The notes below the pieces were generated by a model that saw only the letters and a program-made list of their open reading frames with translations, was not told the DNA's origin and made no database searches. Of a stretch of DNA of 36,483 bases, positions 1 through 8,950 are shown in pieces. A program made the translations under genes and the position numbers. The stretch's first letter is position 1. Each line of letters opens with the position of its first letter. The stretch comes from Thermoplasmata archaeon (GTDB lineage Archaea; Thermoplasmatota; Thermoplasmata; Lutacidiplasmatales; UBA184), in assembly GCA_027315455.1 (NCBI GenBank), contig DAHUXZ010000003.1, positions 1-36,483 of the forward strand, read 5' to 3'.

Positions 1-2
1 CG

Positions 3-2213
3 TTCGCCGGAGGGACGTGGACCAACATCTCCGCGACGGCGGGGGCCGCCTCGCGCCAGTCCTCCGCCCTCACCTACGACCCCGGGCTCGGCGAGGTGCT
101 CTCGGCGGGGATCATGGCGAACAACAGCCTGTGCACGCCGCTGCGCCAGACCTGGATGTTCAACGGGACCTGGAACAAGCTCAACCTCACCGGCCCTCCC
201 CCCGGCGGAGCGATGGTCTACGACCCGAACCTCGCGGCGGACCTCTACACCGGCGGCTGCGCTCCGGGCACCCACGCCCCCCTCTCGCTCACGTGGGAGT
301 ACGCGTCGGGGAACTGGACGAACATGACCGGGTCGCTCACCGCGAGCCCGAGCCCGACCTGCTGCGCCGCGCTAGCCTACGACCCGGTGCAGAAGATCGA
401 CCTGCGCTTCGGCGGCAACCGTGTTCTCCCCTCGACCCGGACCGGCTACGACAACTACACCTACTCGTTCCCGGTCGCGCCGCTGACGGCCCGCGTCACG
501 GCGAGCGCGCTCGCGGGCACCCCGCCGTTCGCCGTCAACCTGACCTCCCTACCGTCCGGCGGCGACGGAAGCTACACCTACCGTTGGAGTCTCGGGGACG
601 GCAGCCCGAACTCCTCCAGCCTCGACGTGAACCACACCTACACCGCCGCCGGTGTCTACCCGGTCCGCTACCAGGTGACCGACACCGACGGCCGGTCGTA
701 CAACGCCTCGCTCACGATCCGGGTCGGCGTCGCTCTGGCCTTCAGCGTGGCCGCCAGCCCGTCGACCGGGGAGGCGCCCCTGCCCGTGACGTTCAACTCG
801 ACGGCCATCTCCGGCGGCTTCCCGCCGTACTCCGTCTCCTGGGCGTTCGGGGACGGCGGCGTCGCGGCGACGCCGAACGTGACGTACACCTACCTCTCCG
901 CGGGGAACTTCACCGCGACGGCGACCCTGACCGACTCCGCCGGCGACTCCCTGGTGCGCACCACCGGGATCGAGGTGTTGGGCGCCGTCTCCGCCGCCGC
1001 GACGGCGAACGTCTCGGTCGGCGCCGCACCGTTCCTGGTCGGGTTCACGGGGAGCGCCAGCGGGGGCCTCGGGCCGTACGTCTACGCCTGGACCTACGGG
1101 GACGGGGCGTCCGGGGTCGGCGCGTCGTCCTCCCACACCTACGCCTCCCCCGGTACCTACTCGGCCGTGCTGAACGTCTCCGATGCGTACGGGCGGTCGT
1201 CGCTCGCGTCGCTGACGATCGAGGTCGTGGCGCCGCTCGTCGCCGCGGCGAGCGCGACGCCATTCGCGGGCCCCGCTCCGTTGCCCGTCACCTTCTCCTC
1301 GGCGCCATCGGGCGGCCTCGCCCCGTTCACCTACACCTGGAACTTCGGTGACGGCGGCACGGGGGCCGGGGCCCAGCCGAGCCACACCTACTCCGCCGCC
1401 GGCAACTACACGGCGACGGTCTCCATTTCGGATGCCCTCGGCGAGGTCGCGACCGCCTCCGTGGCGGTCCGGGTCGTCGGGCCGCTCACCGTCGCAGCGG
1501 CCGCCTCCGAGACCACGGCCGTCACTCCCGCGGCCGTCCAGTTCAGCGCTACCCCGGCCGGCGGGATCGGACCGTACGCGTACAGCTGGTCGTTCGGTGA
1601 CGGGTCGAGCGGCACGGGGGCGCTGGCGAGCCACACCTACGCGACGGCGGGGAACTTCACGGCCACCGTGACGGCGACCGATGCGGCGTCGGAATCGGCG
1701 ACCGCCCGCGTGGCCGTCCAGGTCGTCTCTCCCCTCTCGGCGACCCTGTCGGCCTCGGCGACGTCGTTCGGGCTCGGGAGCGCGGTGGTCGTGACCGTCA
1801 CGGTGTCGGGCGGCCTCGCCCCGGCGGCCTACGCCTGGACCTCGGTGCCCCCGGGCTGCAGCGGCGCGAGCGCACCGCAGCTCGACTGCACCCCCACCTC
1901 GGCGGGCACCTACACGGTGGTGGTCGATGTCACGGATGCGCTCCACGAGTCGGTGAACGTCTCCGTGACGCTCACCGTCACCCCTACGGGCGGATCCACC
2001 TCGAGCAGCCCGTTCGCCGGCCTCAGCACGCCGATCCTGATCGGGCTCGTGGTCGTGCTCGTCGTCATCGCGGGTCTCGCCTACCTCCTGGTCGTGGACG
2101 CCCGGCGGCCCCCGCGGCCCCAGAGCCCTCCGGAATCGCCGGGACCCCGCGAGATCGAGGCGCCGTCGCCCGAGGAGACGGAAGGGGAGACCCCGCCGCC
2201 GACGGAGCCCTGA
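3..2213 (+). CDS. Kelch/PKD-domain cell-surface protein, 5'-truncated by window edge
   Basis: Frame 3 is open from the window start upstream of the first ATG (96): FAGGTWTNISATAGAASRQSSALTYDPGLGEVL, a kelch-like blade. Then about 5 PKD modules (YxWxFGDG...H.Y...GxYxAxVxVxD), a C-terminal TM helix (PILIGLVVVLVVIAGLAYLLVV) and a Pro/Glu-rich tail. Confidence 0.9.
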   Translation, partial: FAGGTWTNISATAGAASRQSSALTYDPGLGEVLSAGIMANNSLCTPLRQTWMFNGTWNKLNLTGPPPGGAMVYDPNLAADLYTGGCAPGTHAPLSLTWEYASGNWTNMTGSLTASPSPTCCAALAYDPVQKIDLRFGGNRVLPSTRTGYDNYTYSFPVAPLTARVTASALAGTPPFAVNLTSLPSGGDGSYTYRWSLGDGSPNSSSLDVNHTYTAAGVYPVRYQVTDTDGRSYNASLTIRVGVALAFSVAASPSTGEAPLPVTFNSTAISGGFPPYSVSWAFGDGGVAATPNVTYTYLSAGNFTATATLTDSAGDSLVRTTGIEVLGAVSAAATANVSVGAAPFLVGFTGSASGGLGPYVYAWTYGDGASGVGASSSHTYASPGTYSAVLNVSDAYGRSSLASLTIEVVAPLVAAASATPFAGPAPLPVTFSSAPSGGLAPFTYTWNFGDGGTGAGAQPSHTYSAAGNYTATVSISDALGEVATASVAVRVVGPLTVAAAASETTAVTPAAVQFSATPAGGIGPYAYSWSFGDGSSGTGALASHTYATAGNFTATVTATDAASESATARVAVQVVSPLSATLSASATSFGLGSAVVVTVTVSGGLAPAAYAWTSVPPGCSGASAPQLDCTPTSAGTYTVVVDVTDALHESVNVSVTLTVTPTGGSTSSSPFAGLSTPILIGLVVVLVVIAGLAYLLVVDARRPPRPQSPPESPGPREIEAPSPEETEGETPPPTEP

Positions 2214-2327
2214 CCGTCGGTGACCGACGCGGGCCGGCGACCCCCTGAGGCGCGCCGGCCCGCCGCCCGCGCGGTCGGCGGGTATTTGAAGCGGTGGCGG
2301 GTCGCCCCCGGCATTCGCGGGGAATCG

Positions 2328-5300
2328 ATGGGAGAGAACGAAGTGCGCGGGAGGAGCTCGACGCCACGACGGGCAGTGCCCCGGAGGTCGATGGGGGCCG
2401 CCCTGTGGGTCGCGACCGTGATCCTCGCGAGCTCCTTCGCGTTCGTCACCGCGGGAGGATCCGGGCCGGTGGGCCCGGCAGTCCCCGGGGCGCCGCTTTC
2501 CCCCGCGGTCGCTGGCCATGCCGTCTCGACCCCGTCGGCCCCTCCCCGCCCGACGGCGGGCGGCGTTCCCGCGGCGCCGGTCGGCGGCGCCGGACCGCTG
2601 CGTTCGTCGCCGCCGTTCGTGCCGCGGCTCGGCGCGTTCACCGTACCCGGGCCCCACCCGAGGGGCTGGGGGAGCGCCGGCGTCCCTCCGGGAGCCGAAG
2701 CGCTCGGGTCAGCGATCGCCGGGGCGACGGCGGCCTCCGCCGCGCCCATGGGGTCGACCCCCGCGTGGGACAACCGCTTCTGCTCCGGCCTGTGGCCGTG
2801 GGCGACGAACGACTCCACCGCGCAGTCGTACTACGCGAACGGCTGCTACGGCCACGACGAGCCCGGCATCGAGTTCTATTCCGGCCTCAACGGAAGCGGG
2901 GGCAACGTCTCCTGGAACGTCACCCTCCCTGTCGACCGGTCCGCGACCCAGAACCAGTCCGACCTCTACGTCGCGATCTGGTTCGGGATGACCCTCAACG
3001 ACCCGTACGCGTGGATGCACCAGTGCTTCCTCGAGCTGCAGTTCTACCCGGACCAGCTCTGGACGAACCCGGGCCCGGTGTACCCGGGCTACACGGTGAA
3101 CGGCCGGTGGATCGGGGCCGCCGTCGCGTGGGAGATCAACGCCTCCTCGGGGTACGAGGATCCCTGCTTCTACCAGCCCCTCTACCTCGGCAACGCCACG
3201 GGCGGGCCGGGGTTCTTCAACATGACGCAGGGCGACCACCTCGACGTGACGATGACGGGGTGGGCGAACAACCCGGCGGGGGAGTCGATCGTGGTCCACG
3301 ACCTCACCCAGGGGATCGACTCGTCGTTGGTGATGTACAACGCGTACGAGCACTATCCGCTCGACCCCAGCTACGCGACCAACTCCTTCGAGAACGGCCT
3401 CCAGTGGACCCCGGGAGGCGAGTACCCGGTCGTCTTCGCCTTCGAGAACGGCCACGCGGGCAATCCCGCGTTCCCGGCCAACAACTCCTACGGCGGATGC
3501 AGCCCGGGCAAGCCCCCCTCGACCCCGACGGACCCGTCGGTCCCGTGTCCGAGCTACGACCCCGGCAGCTGGGCGAACGACACCCTCCACCCCTGGAAGA
3601 TCGGAACGCCGACCTTCTTTGCCGGCGCGACCACGGCCACCCCGGCGCAGGTGGCGTTCACCCAGGACTTCGGCGGGGCCCTCGCAATCTCCTCGATCGG
3701 GAACGGCGCCTGCACCGGCCAGCTCGGGAGCGCCTACTGCTCGTACCCGTGGTACTCCTACTCCTGCCCGGCCCACGCCTTTGAGTTCGGCGCGACCGAC
3801 TATCCCGGGGTCTCCAACGATTTCGGCCAGTACAACGAGTACTCGCAGGTCCTCGAGACGAACGGGCTCGGGTTCGGCTTCTTCCCGCCGACCAACTTCT
3901 CGATCCCCACGTGCGGGCAGAGCGCGTACAACGTGACCGTCGGTCCGGGCGGCGTCACGGGCGGGGCCGTGTACTTCCTCTCCCGCTACGTGACCGGCGC
4001 CACCGGCTTCGGCCCCCTCCTGCCCGGGCAGTACTCGATCCGCCCGTACGCTCCCACCGGGGCCGGCTTCACCGGCTGGAGCACCACGGGCGGGGTGACG
4101 ATCCTCGGCTCGTCCCTCGACCCCTGGGCGACGCTCGTCGTGGAGGGACCGGGCAGCGTGACCGCCGACTTTGGCGCCTCCCCCGCGACCACGGTGACGT
4201 TCGACGACGCGGGGACGGCGGCGCCGGGTACGATCGTCCTCAGCCCCGCGCGGCTCTACACCGATGGCCATCCGCTGGCGACGCTCGCGAACGGGTCGTC
4301 CTACTCCCTCGCGCCGGGCATCTACGGGGTGCAGGCGCTCCCGCCCCCGGGCGCGAACTTCAGCGGATGGAGCGTCGCGGGGGCATCGATCTCGGTCGCC
4401 CCGGCGTACTTCCCCTACGCGTGGCTGGACGTCCTCGCGACGGGGGGGAACGCGACCCTCACGGCAGAGTTCGTCCCGTCGGCGAGCACGGACACGGCCT
4501 ACGTCTACGTGGGCGGAAGCGGGAACGTCTCGCTCAACGGCACGTCCACGAGCAGCTCCCTCGTGCTCACCGTCCCCGTCGGCGCCTACCCGCTCGTCGC
4601 CACCCCGGCGGCGGGCTGGGCCTACGCGGGCCTCTTCTACGGCTCGAGCGCGGTCGTCACCGATTTCGACCCGATGACCAACGTCTCGCTTGAGAACGGC
4701 TCATCGTACCTCTACGTCGAGTTCACGCCGCTCCCGGTACCGGTCAACGTGACGATCCTCGATGCGCCGAGCCGGGGGGGGGCCGTCTCGGCCGACGGAG
4801 GGGCGACCTACGTCCGGAACGGGACCGTCATCGCGGGGTTCGCCGGCTACACGGTCTTCTCGGCCGCCCCGAGCGGCGGGTACGCCTTCACCGGCTGGTC
4901 GGTGAACAACTCCGCCCTCGCCTACGTCCTGTCTCCCCGGGCGGCGGTGACCTACGTCGAGCTCAACGGCTCGGTCACCCTCACGGCCAGCTTCGCGGCC
5001 TCGCGCTTCGTTTCGGTCGTCGGGTTCCGGACCGTTCCGGCGGCCGGCGGCCAGGTCGGGTTCAACGGCGTGGGATATGCGAACGGGAGCGCGAACGCCT
5101 CCGTCGCGAACGGCACCTACGCCCTCCTCCCCGAGCCGGCACCGGGCTACTCGTTCACCGGCGGGATCTCGGTCACGGGGAACGCGAGCCTCACCTCCAC
5201 CTATCTCGGTCCGGCCGTCACGGTCACCGGGGCCGCCCAGGTCACCGTCGACTTCGCAAGCGTCCCCGCGACGCTCTATGCCGTCACCTTCGTCGCGAAC

Positions 5301-7013
5301 GACCCGTACGGCGTCACCGCCGCCCTCGGCAACCGTACCCTCACTTCCGGGGCGACGACCTGGCTGGCCGCGGGCACCTACCCGCTCTTGGTCACGACCT
5401 TGGCGAACGAGACGTTCGACGCGTGGAGCGCCGCGCCGGGCCTCGGGGTCGTCTCCGCGCCGTCGGCCGCGACGACCCTCGTAATCGCGGGCTCGGGGAC
5501 GATCACCGCGATCGCCGCCCCGTTCGGGGTGGCCGCGGTCGCCCTGACCCCCAACCCCGCGGACGTCGGTCGACCGGTGTCGATGCAGGTGACCGTCAAC
5601 GGGAGCGGGCCCTTCTCCTACGCCTGGAGCCTCCCTTCGGGGTGCGCCTCCGCCAACGCGAGCGCGCTCACCTGCTCGGTAATGTCGGCGGGCTCGTACC
5701 CGATCTCGGTCGAGGTGACCGATGCCTTCGGTGCGCAGGGCGGATCTCCGCCCGTCGCCCTGATCGTCCATGGCCCGGTCGTGGCGGCCATCACGTTCTC
5801 GCCGGGGACGATCGACCTCGGCATGACGACGAACGTGAGCGTCGCCGTCAGCGGGGGAACGGCGCCGTTCGCGTACGTCTGGCAGTCCCTTCCCCCCGGT
5901 TGCGCCGGGACCGGCAGCGTGCTCGGCTGCAGGCCGACCGCCAGCGGCACCTTCGGGCTGGTCGTCAACGTCTCCGACGCGCTCGGTGCGTCGGCGCTCG
6001 TGACGGCCGATCTGGTGGTGAACGCGCTCCCCACGGTCTCGCAGCTTCTGATCAGCCCGGCCACGACGGACGTCGGCGTCGCGACCACCGTGCTCGTTTC
6101 GGTGGCCGGCGGCACGGCCCCCTTCACCTACGCCTACTCCGGTCTCCCCGGGGGATGCGCGGGCGCCTCGGCGGCCAGCTTCCCCTGCACCCCGACCACG
6201 GCCGGGGATTTCGTGGTCCATGTGAACGTGACGGACCTCTACGGCGTCTCCGCCCAGGAGACCGCGTCGCTCACGGTCGAGCCGGCCCCTACGCTCGGTC
6301 CTCTCCGTGCCTCCCCGCCCACCCTCGACGTCGGGATGACGACGACGGTCTCCACGACGCCGGCCGGTGGAACGACGCCGTACGCGTACACCTGGTCCGG
6401 CCTCCCCCCCGGCTGCGTGGGGACGAACGCATCGGTCCTCCCGTGCGTTCCCAGCGCGCCCGGCCCGGTGACGGTCATCCTGACGCTGACGGACGCGCGC
6501 GGGGCTTCGGCCCAGGCCTCCGTCGCCCTCACGGTCAACGCGCTCCCGTCCATCGGCGGGTTCACGGTCTCGCGGTCGAGCGTCGCTCTCGGCAGCGCGG
6601 TGACCTTCTCGACCACCGCGTCCGGGGGGACGGGAGGTCTGCGCGTCGGCTACACCGGGCTGCCGCCGGGCTGCTCGGGCGCGAACGCCTCGTCGATCTC
6701 CTGCGCTCCGACCGCGGTGGGGCACTACGCGGTGACGGTCACGGTGACGGACGCGCTCGGGCAGTCCGCGAACGCGACCGTGGCCCTCGAGGTGACGGCC
6801 GTCGCCTCCGGCAACGGCCCGGCCGCCCTCGGGTACCTCACCCTCGGTCTCGTCGTCCTGGCGGCGCTCATCCTCGGGGGGGCCGTCCTGCTCCTGCGCC
6901 GGCGGCGCCGCCCGCCCCGCGCGCCGACGCCGTGGACCCCCGGGGCGGCCGGTGCCGGGCCCGAGGGCGGGTCGACGCCCGGTGCGGCGGAGCCGGCGGC
7001 CGGGCGGACGTAG
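2328..7013 (+). CDS. Very large secreted, C-terminally anchored repeat protein: uncharacterised N-terminal domain, InlB-B-like divergent repeats, Cys-stapled Ig/PKD-like repeats
   Basis: ORF 2220..7013. Likely start is the ATG at 2328, downstream of TATA-like GTATTTGAA (about 2282-2290). Signal-like MGAALWVATVILASSFAFVTA; repeats YxFTGWSxxG...VTxDF; five xLPxGCxG...CxPT modules; C-terminal TM followed by RRRRR. Confidence 0.9.
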   Translation: MGENEVRGRSSTPRRAVPRRSMGAALWVATVILASSFAFVTAGGSGPVGPAVPGAPLSPAVAGHAVSTPSAPPRPTAGGVPAAPVGGAGPLRSSPPFVPRLGAFTVPGPHPRGWGSAGVPPGAEALGSAIAGATAASAAPMGSTPAWDNRFCSGLWPWATNDSTAQSYYANGCYGHDEPGIEFYSGLNGSGGNVSWNVTLPVDRSATQNQSDLYVAIWFGMTLNDPYAWMHQCFLELQFYPDQLWTNPGPVYPGYTVNGRWIGAAVAWEINASSGYEDPCFYQPLYLGNATGGPGFFNMTQGDHLDVTMTGWANNPAGESIVVHDLTQGIDSSLVMYNAYEHYPLDPSYATNSFENGLQWTPGGEYPVVFAFENGHAGNPAFPANNSYGGCSPGKPPSTPTDPSVPCPSYDPGSWANDTLHPWKIGTPTFFAGATTATPAQVAFTQDFGGALAISSIGNGACTGQLGSAYCSYPWYSYSCPAHAFEFGATDYPGVSNDFGQYNEYSQVLETNGLGFGFFPPTNFSIPTCGQSAYNVTVGPGGVTGGAVYFLSRYVTGATGFGPLLPGQYSIRPYAPTGAGFTGWSTTGGVTILGSSLDPWATLVVEGPGSVTADFGASPATTVTFDDAGTAAPGTIVLSPARLYTDGHPLATLANGSSYSLAPGIYGVQALPPPGANFSGWSVAGASISVAPAYFPYAWLDVLATGGNATLTAEFVPSASTDTAYVYVGGSGNVSLNGTSTSSSLVLTVPVGAYPLVATPAAGWAYAGLFYGSSAVVTDFDPMTNVSLENGSSYLYVEFTPLPVPVNVTILDAPSRGGAVSADGGATYVRNGTVIAGFAGYTVFSAAPSGGYAFTGWSVNNSALAYVLSPRAAVTYVELNGSVTLTASFAASRFVSVVGFRTVPAAGGQVGFNGVGYANGSANASVANGTYALLPEPAPGYSFTGGISVTGNASLTSTYLGPAVTVTGAAQVTVDFASVPATLYAVTFVANDPYGVTAALGNRTLTSGATTWLAAGTYPLLVTTLANETFDAWSAAPGLGVVSAPSAATTLVIAGSGTITAIAAPFGVAAVALTPNPADVGRPVSMQVTVNGSGPFSYAWSLPSGCASANASALTCSVMSAGSYPISVEVTDAFGAQGGSPPVALIVHGPVVAAITFSPGTIDLGMTTNVSVAVSGGTAPFAYVWQSLPPGCAGTGSVLGCRPTASGTFGLVVNVSDALGASALVTADLVVNALPTVSQLLISPATTDVGVATTVLVSVAGGTAPFTYAYSGLPGGCAGASAASFPCTPTTAGDFVVHVNVTDLYGVSAQETASLTVEPAPTLGPLRASPPTLDVGMTTTVSTTPAGGTTPYAYTWSGLPPGCVGTNASVLPCVPSAPGPVTVILTLTDARGASAQASVALTVNALPSIGGFTVSRSSVALGSAVTFSTTASGGTGGLRVGYTGLPPGCSGANASSISCAPTAVGHYAVTVTVTDALGQSANATVALEVTAVASGNGPAALGYLTLGLVVLAALILGGAVLLLRRRRRPPRAPTPWTPGAAGAGPEGGSTPGAAEPAAGRT

Positions 7014-7101
7014 CGGCGGACCGGACCGCCGTCCCTAGGAGTATCAACCGGTCGGCCGTCGCCCGGTCCCCGACGGGGGCCGGCGCCGCGGCGGACGGAG
7101 G

Positions 7102-8088
7102 ATGCAGGGAGGAACGGCCGCCACCCGCGGCCCGAGCCGGAGCCGTCTAAGGGCCTTCGGACCCGCGCTCGTCGCGGCGACGCTCTGGGGGCTCTCCGGG
7201 ACGGCGAGCCAGGCGCTGTTCCAGCGGTATGGATTCCCCGCCCCGGCCCTCGTCACGCTGCGCATGCTCGTCTCGGGGGCGATCCTCCTTGCGGTCCTTC
7301 GCCCCCGCCTCCCCTCGGTCGCCCCGGCCCGCTTCCTCGCCTTCTCGGTCCTCGGGCTCTATGGCGTCCAGCTGACGTTCTTTCTCGCGATCGCGTACTC
7401 GAACGCCACGACGACGACCCTCTTGCAGAGCCTGTCGCTGCCGATGATGGCCGGCTACGAGATCGCCGTCGAGGGCCGACGACCGGACCGCCGCTGGGCG
7501 GCCGCCGTCGCGCTGGCCGTCACCGGAACGGTCCTCCTGATCCTCGGGCGGAGCGGAGGTCTCGGCCTCGCCGTCACCCCGCTCGGCCTCGCCTTCGGTC
7601 TCCTCTCGGCGGTGACGGCGGCGTACTACATCCTCGCCGCCCGCCCCATGATCCGGTCGAGCGGGTCGTGGCCGACCGTCACGTGGGGGTTCCTGGTGGG
7701 CGGGGCGGCGAGCCTGCCGCTCGGGCTCCTCTCGCTCACCGGCTACCCCGGGGCCGGTGCGGCCCTCGGGGCGGTCGTGGGGCTCGGGGGCTTCGTCATC
7801 GTCTTCGGGACCCTCCTCGCCTTCGGCCTGTTCTTGACTACCCTCGGCCCGCTCACCGCGACCGAGGCCGGGGTCGCCGGCACGATGGAGCCGATCGCCG
7901 CGGCGCTCGCCTCCCTCGCCTTCCTCGGGGTGCTGCTCGCCCCGCTGCAGTACCTCGGAGGGGCGCTCGTCCTCGTGGGGGTCTTCCTCCTGGCCCCGGC
8001 GTCCCGGCGCCCGGCCGCTCCCGACGTCGGGGCGCGCCGGCTCGGTGGCGGGACCGGGCCCTCCCTTCCGGGCCGGGGGGGAGGATGA
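7102..8088 (+). CDS. EamA/DMT-family transporter
   Basis: About 10 hydrophobic helices in two repeats; ALVAATLWGLSGTASQALF, LFLTTLGPLTATEAGVAGTMEPIAAALASLAFLGVLLAPLQYLGGALVLVGV are typical EamA motifs. Confidence 0.88.
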   Translation: MQGGTAATRGPSRSRLRAFGPALVAATLWGLSGTASQALFQRYGFPAPALVTLRMLVSGAILLAVLRPRLPSVAPARFLAFSVLGLYGVQLTFFLAIAYSNATTTTLLQSLSLPMMAGYEIAVEGRRPDRRWAAAVALAVTGTVLLILGRSGGLGLAVTPLGLAFGLLSAVTAAYYILAARPMIRSSGSWPTVTWGFLVGGAASLPLGLLSLTGYPGAGAALGAVVGLGGFVIVFGTLLAFGLFLTTLGPLTATEAGVAGTMEPIAAALASLAFLGVLLAPLQYLGGALVLVGVFLLAPASRRPAAPDVGARRLGGGTGPSLPGRGGG

Positions 8089-8858
8089 ACGGGCGATCGG
8101 CCCCGGAGGTTCCCGCACCGGCCGCCCCTCCCCCGGCGGAGGCGGTCCCCTTCGCCGGGGAGGAGTGCCGGCTCACGCTCGCCGTGGCGTTCGAATCGAC
8201 GCTCCGCGCGGCCGGCCTCGCCTGGCGGCTCACGACGCCGAGCGGTCCCGGGCCGGTCGTCGCGCGGGCGCGCCGGCACGGCCGCTCGCGCCTTACGGCC
8301 GAGCTCCTCGCCCTCCGTCTGGCCGCGCCGTCGGTCGGGACGGCGGGGTGCCGCGGCGTGGTCGTCCGGACCGACGACCTTCGCCTCGTCCGGGCCGTGG
8401 AGGGGCGCGCGCCGCGGCTCGACGCCCGTTCCCGGGCCCACGCGCAGCGCCTTCGCCGCCTCCTCGAGAGGGCCGGCGGCTACCGGCTCGAGGTGGTCCG
8501 GCCGCCCGCGGACGCGGAGGTCGCCCGCGCGGCCACCGTGGCGCTCGACGAGGCGATCCACGCCGCTACCGAGCGCCGCGAGCGCCGGGCCGTCGCGCTC
8601 GAGGAGGTCATCGCACGGTCGCGGAGCGTTCACCTGCAGCGCCGCGACGGCGTCTGGGTCGCGAACGGCCGCTACGTCGTCCGGCTCGACCCGCCGTCCT
8701 GCGAATGCCCGGCGTGGGCGCGGCGCTGGGCCCGGGTGCCCCTGGCGGGCCGGCGGGCGGCCCGACTGCCCTGCAAGCACCTCGTCGCGGTGGCCCTGCG
8801 CGAAGGACAGGCGAGCCTCGACGAGCTCGCCGCCCTCGGCCGGCACGCCCCCCCGTGA
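8085..8858 (+). CDS. SWIM zinc-finger protein with N-terminal RNase H-like domain
   Basis: In-frame ATG at 8085 overlaps the DMT stop (ATGA). SWIM motif CECPAWARRWARVPLAGRRAARLPCKH (CxCx21CxH). N-terminal half has RNase H-like order: FES / TAELLALRLA / VVVRTDDLRLVRAVEG / ADAEVARAATVALDEA. Confidence 0.85.
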   Translation: MNGRSAPEVPAPAAPPPAEAVPFAGEECRLTLAVAFESTLRAAGLAWRLTTPSGPGPVVARARRHGRSRLTAELLALRLAAPSVGTAGCRGVVVRTDDLRLVRAVEGRAPRLDARSRAHAQRLRRLLERAGGYRLEVVRPPADAEVARAATVALDEAIHAATERRERRAVALEEVIARSRSVHLQRRDGVWVANGRYVVRLDPPSCECPAWARRWARVPLAGRRAARLPCKHLVAVALREGQASLDELAALGRHAPP

Positions 8859-8950
8859 GCCGGGCGGCCGCGGGCGCCGATCGAGGGGGCCCCGCGGGTC
8901 GGCGGAGCGGACGCCGAACCGTACAAGTAGCGCCGACGCGTGCGAGTCGT

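Noticed and set aside
549-2657. Long minus-strand ORFs antisense to the surface-protein genes (549..2657, 2709..4271, 4701..6725)
   Set aside because: Arg/Gly/Asp-rich low-complexity translations typical of high-GC shadow frames; the opposite strand has clear signal, PKD/kelch modules and TM anchors.
7014-7040. Small hairpin CGGCGG-accgga-CCGCCG after the large surface-protein gene
   Set aside because: Six-bp GC stem without T-tract; expected by chance at this GC content.
8045-8950. 5' portion of ORF 8045..10804
   Set aside because: Out-of-frame overlap with the SWIM protein; Arg/Gly/Pro-rich, no domain signal. Only the part after about 8951 looks like protein.
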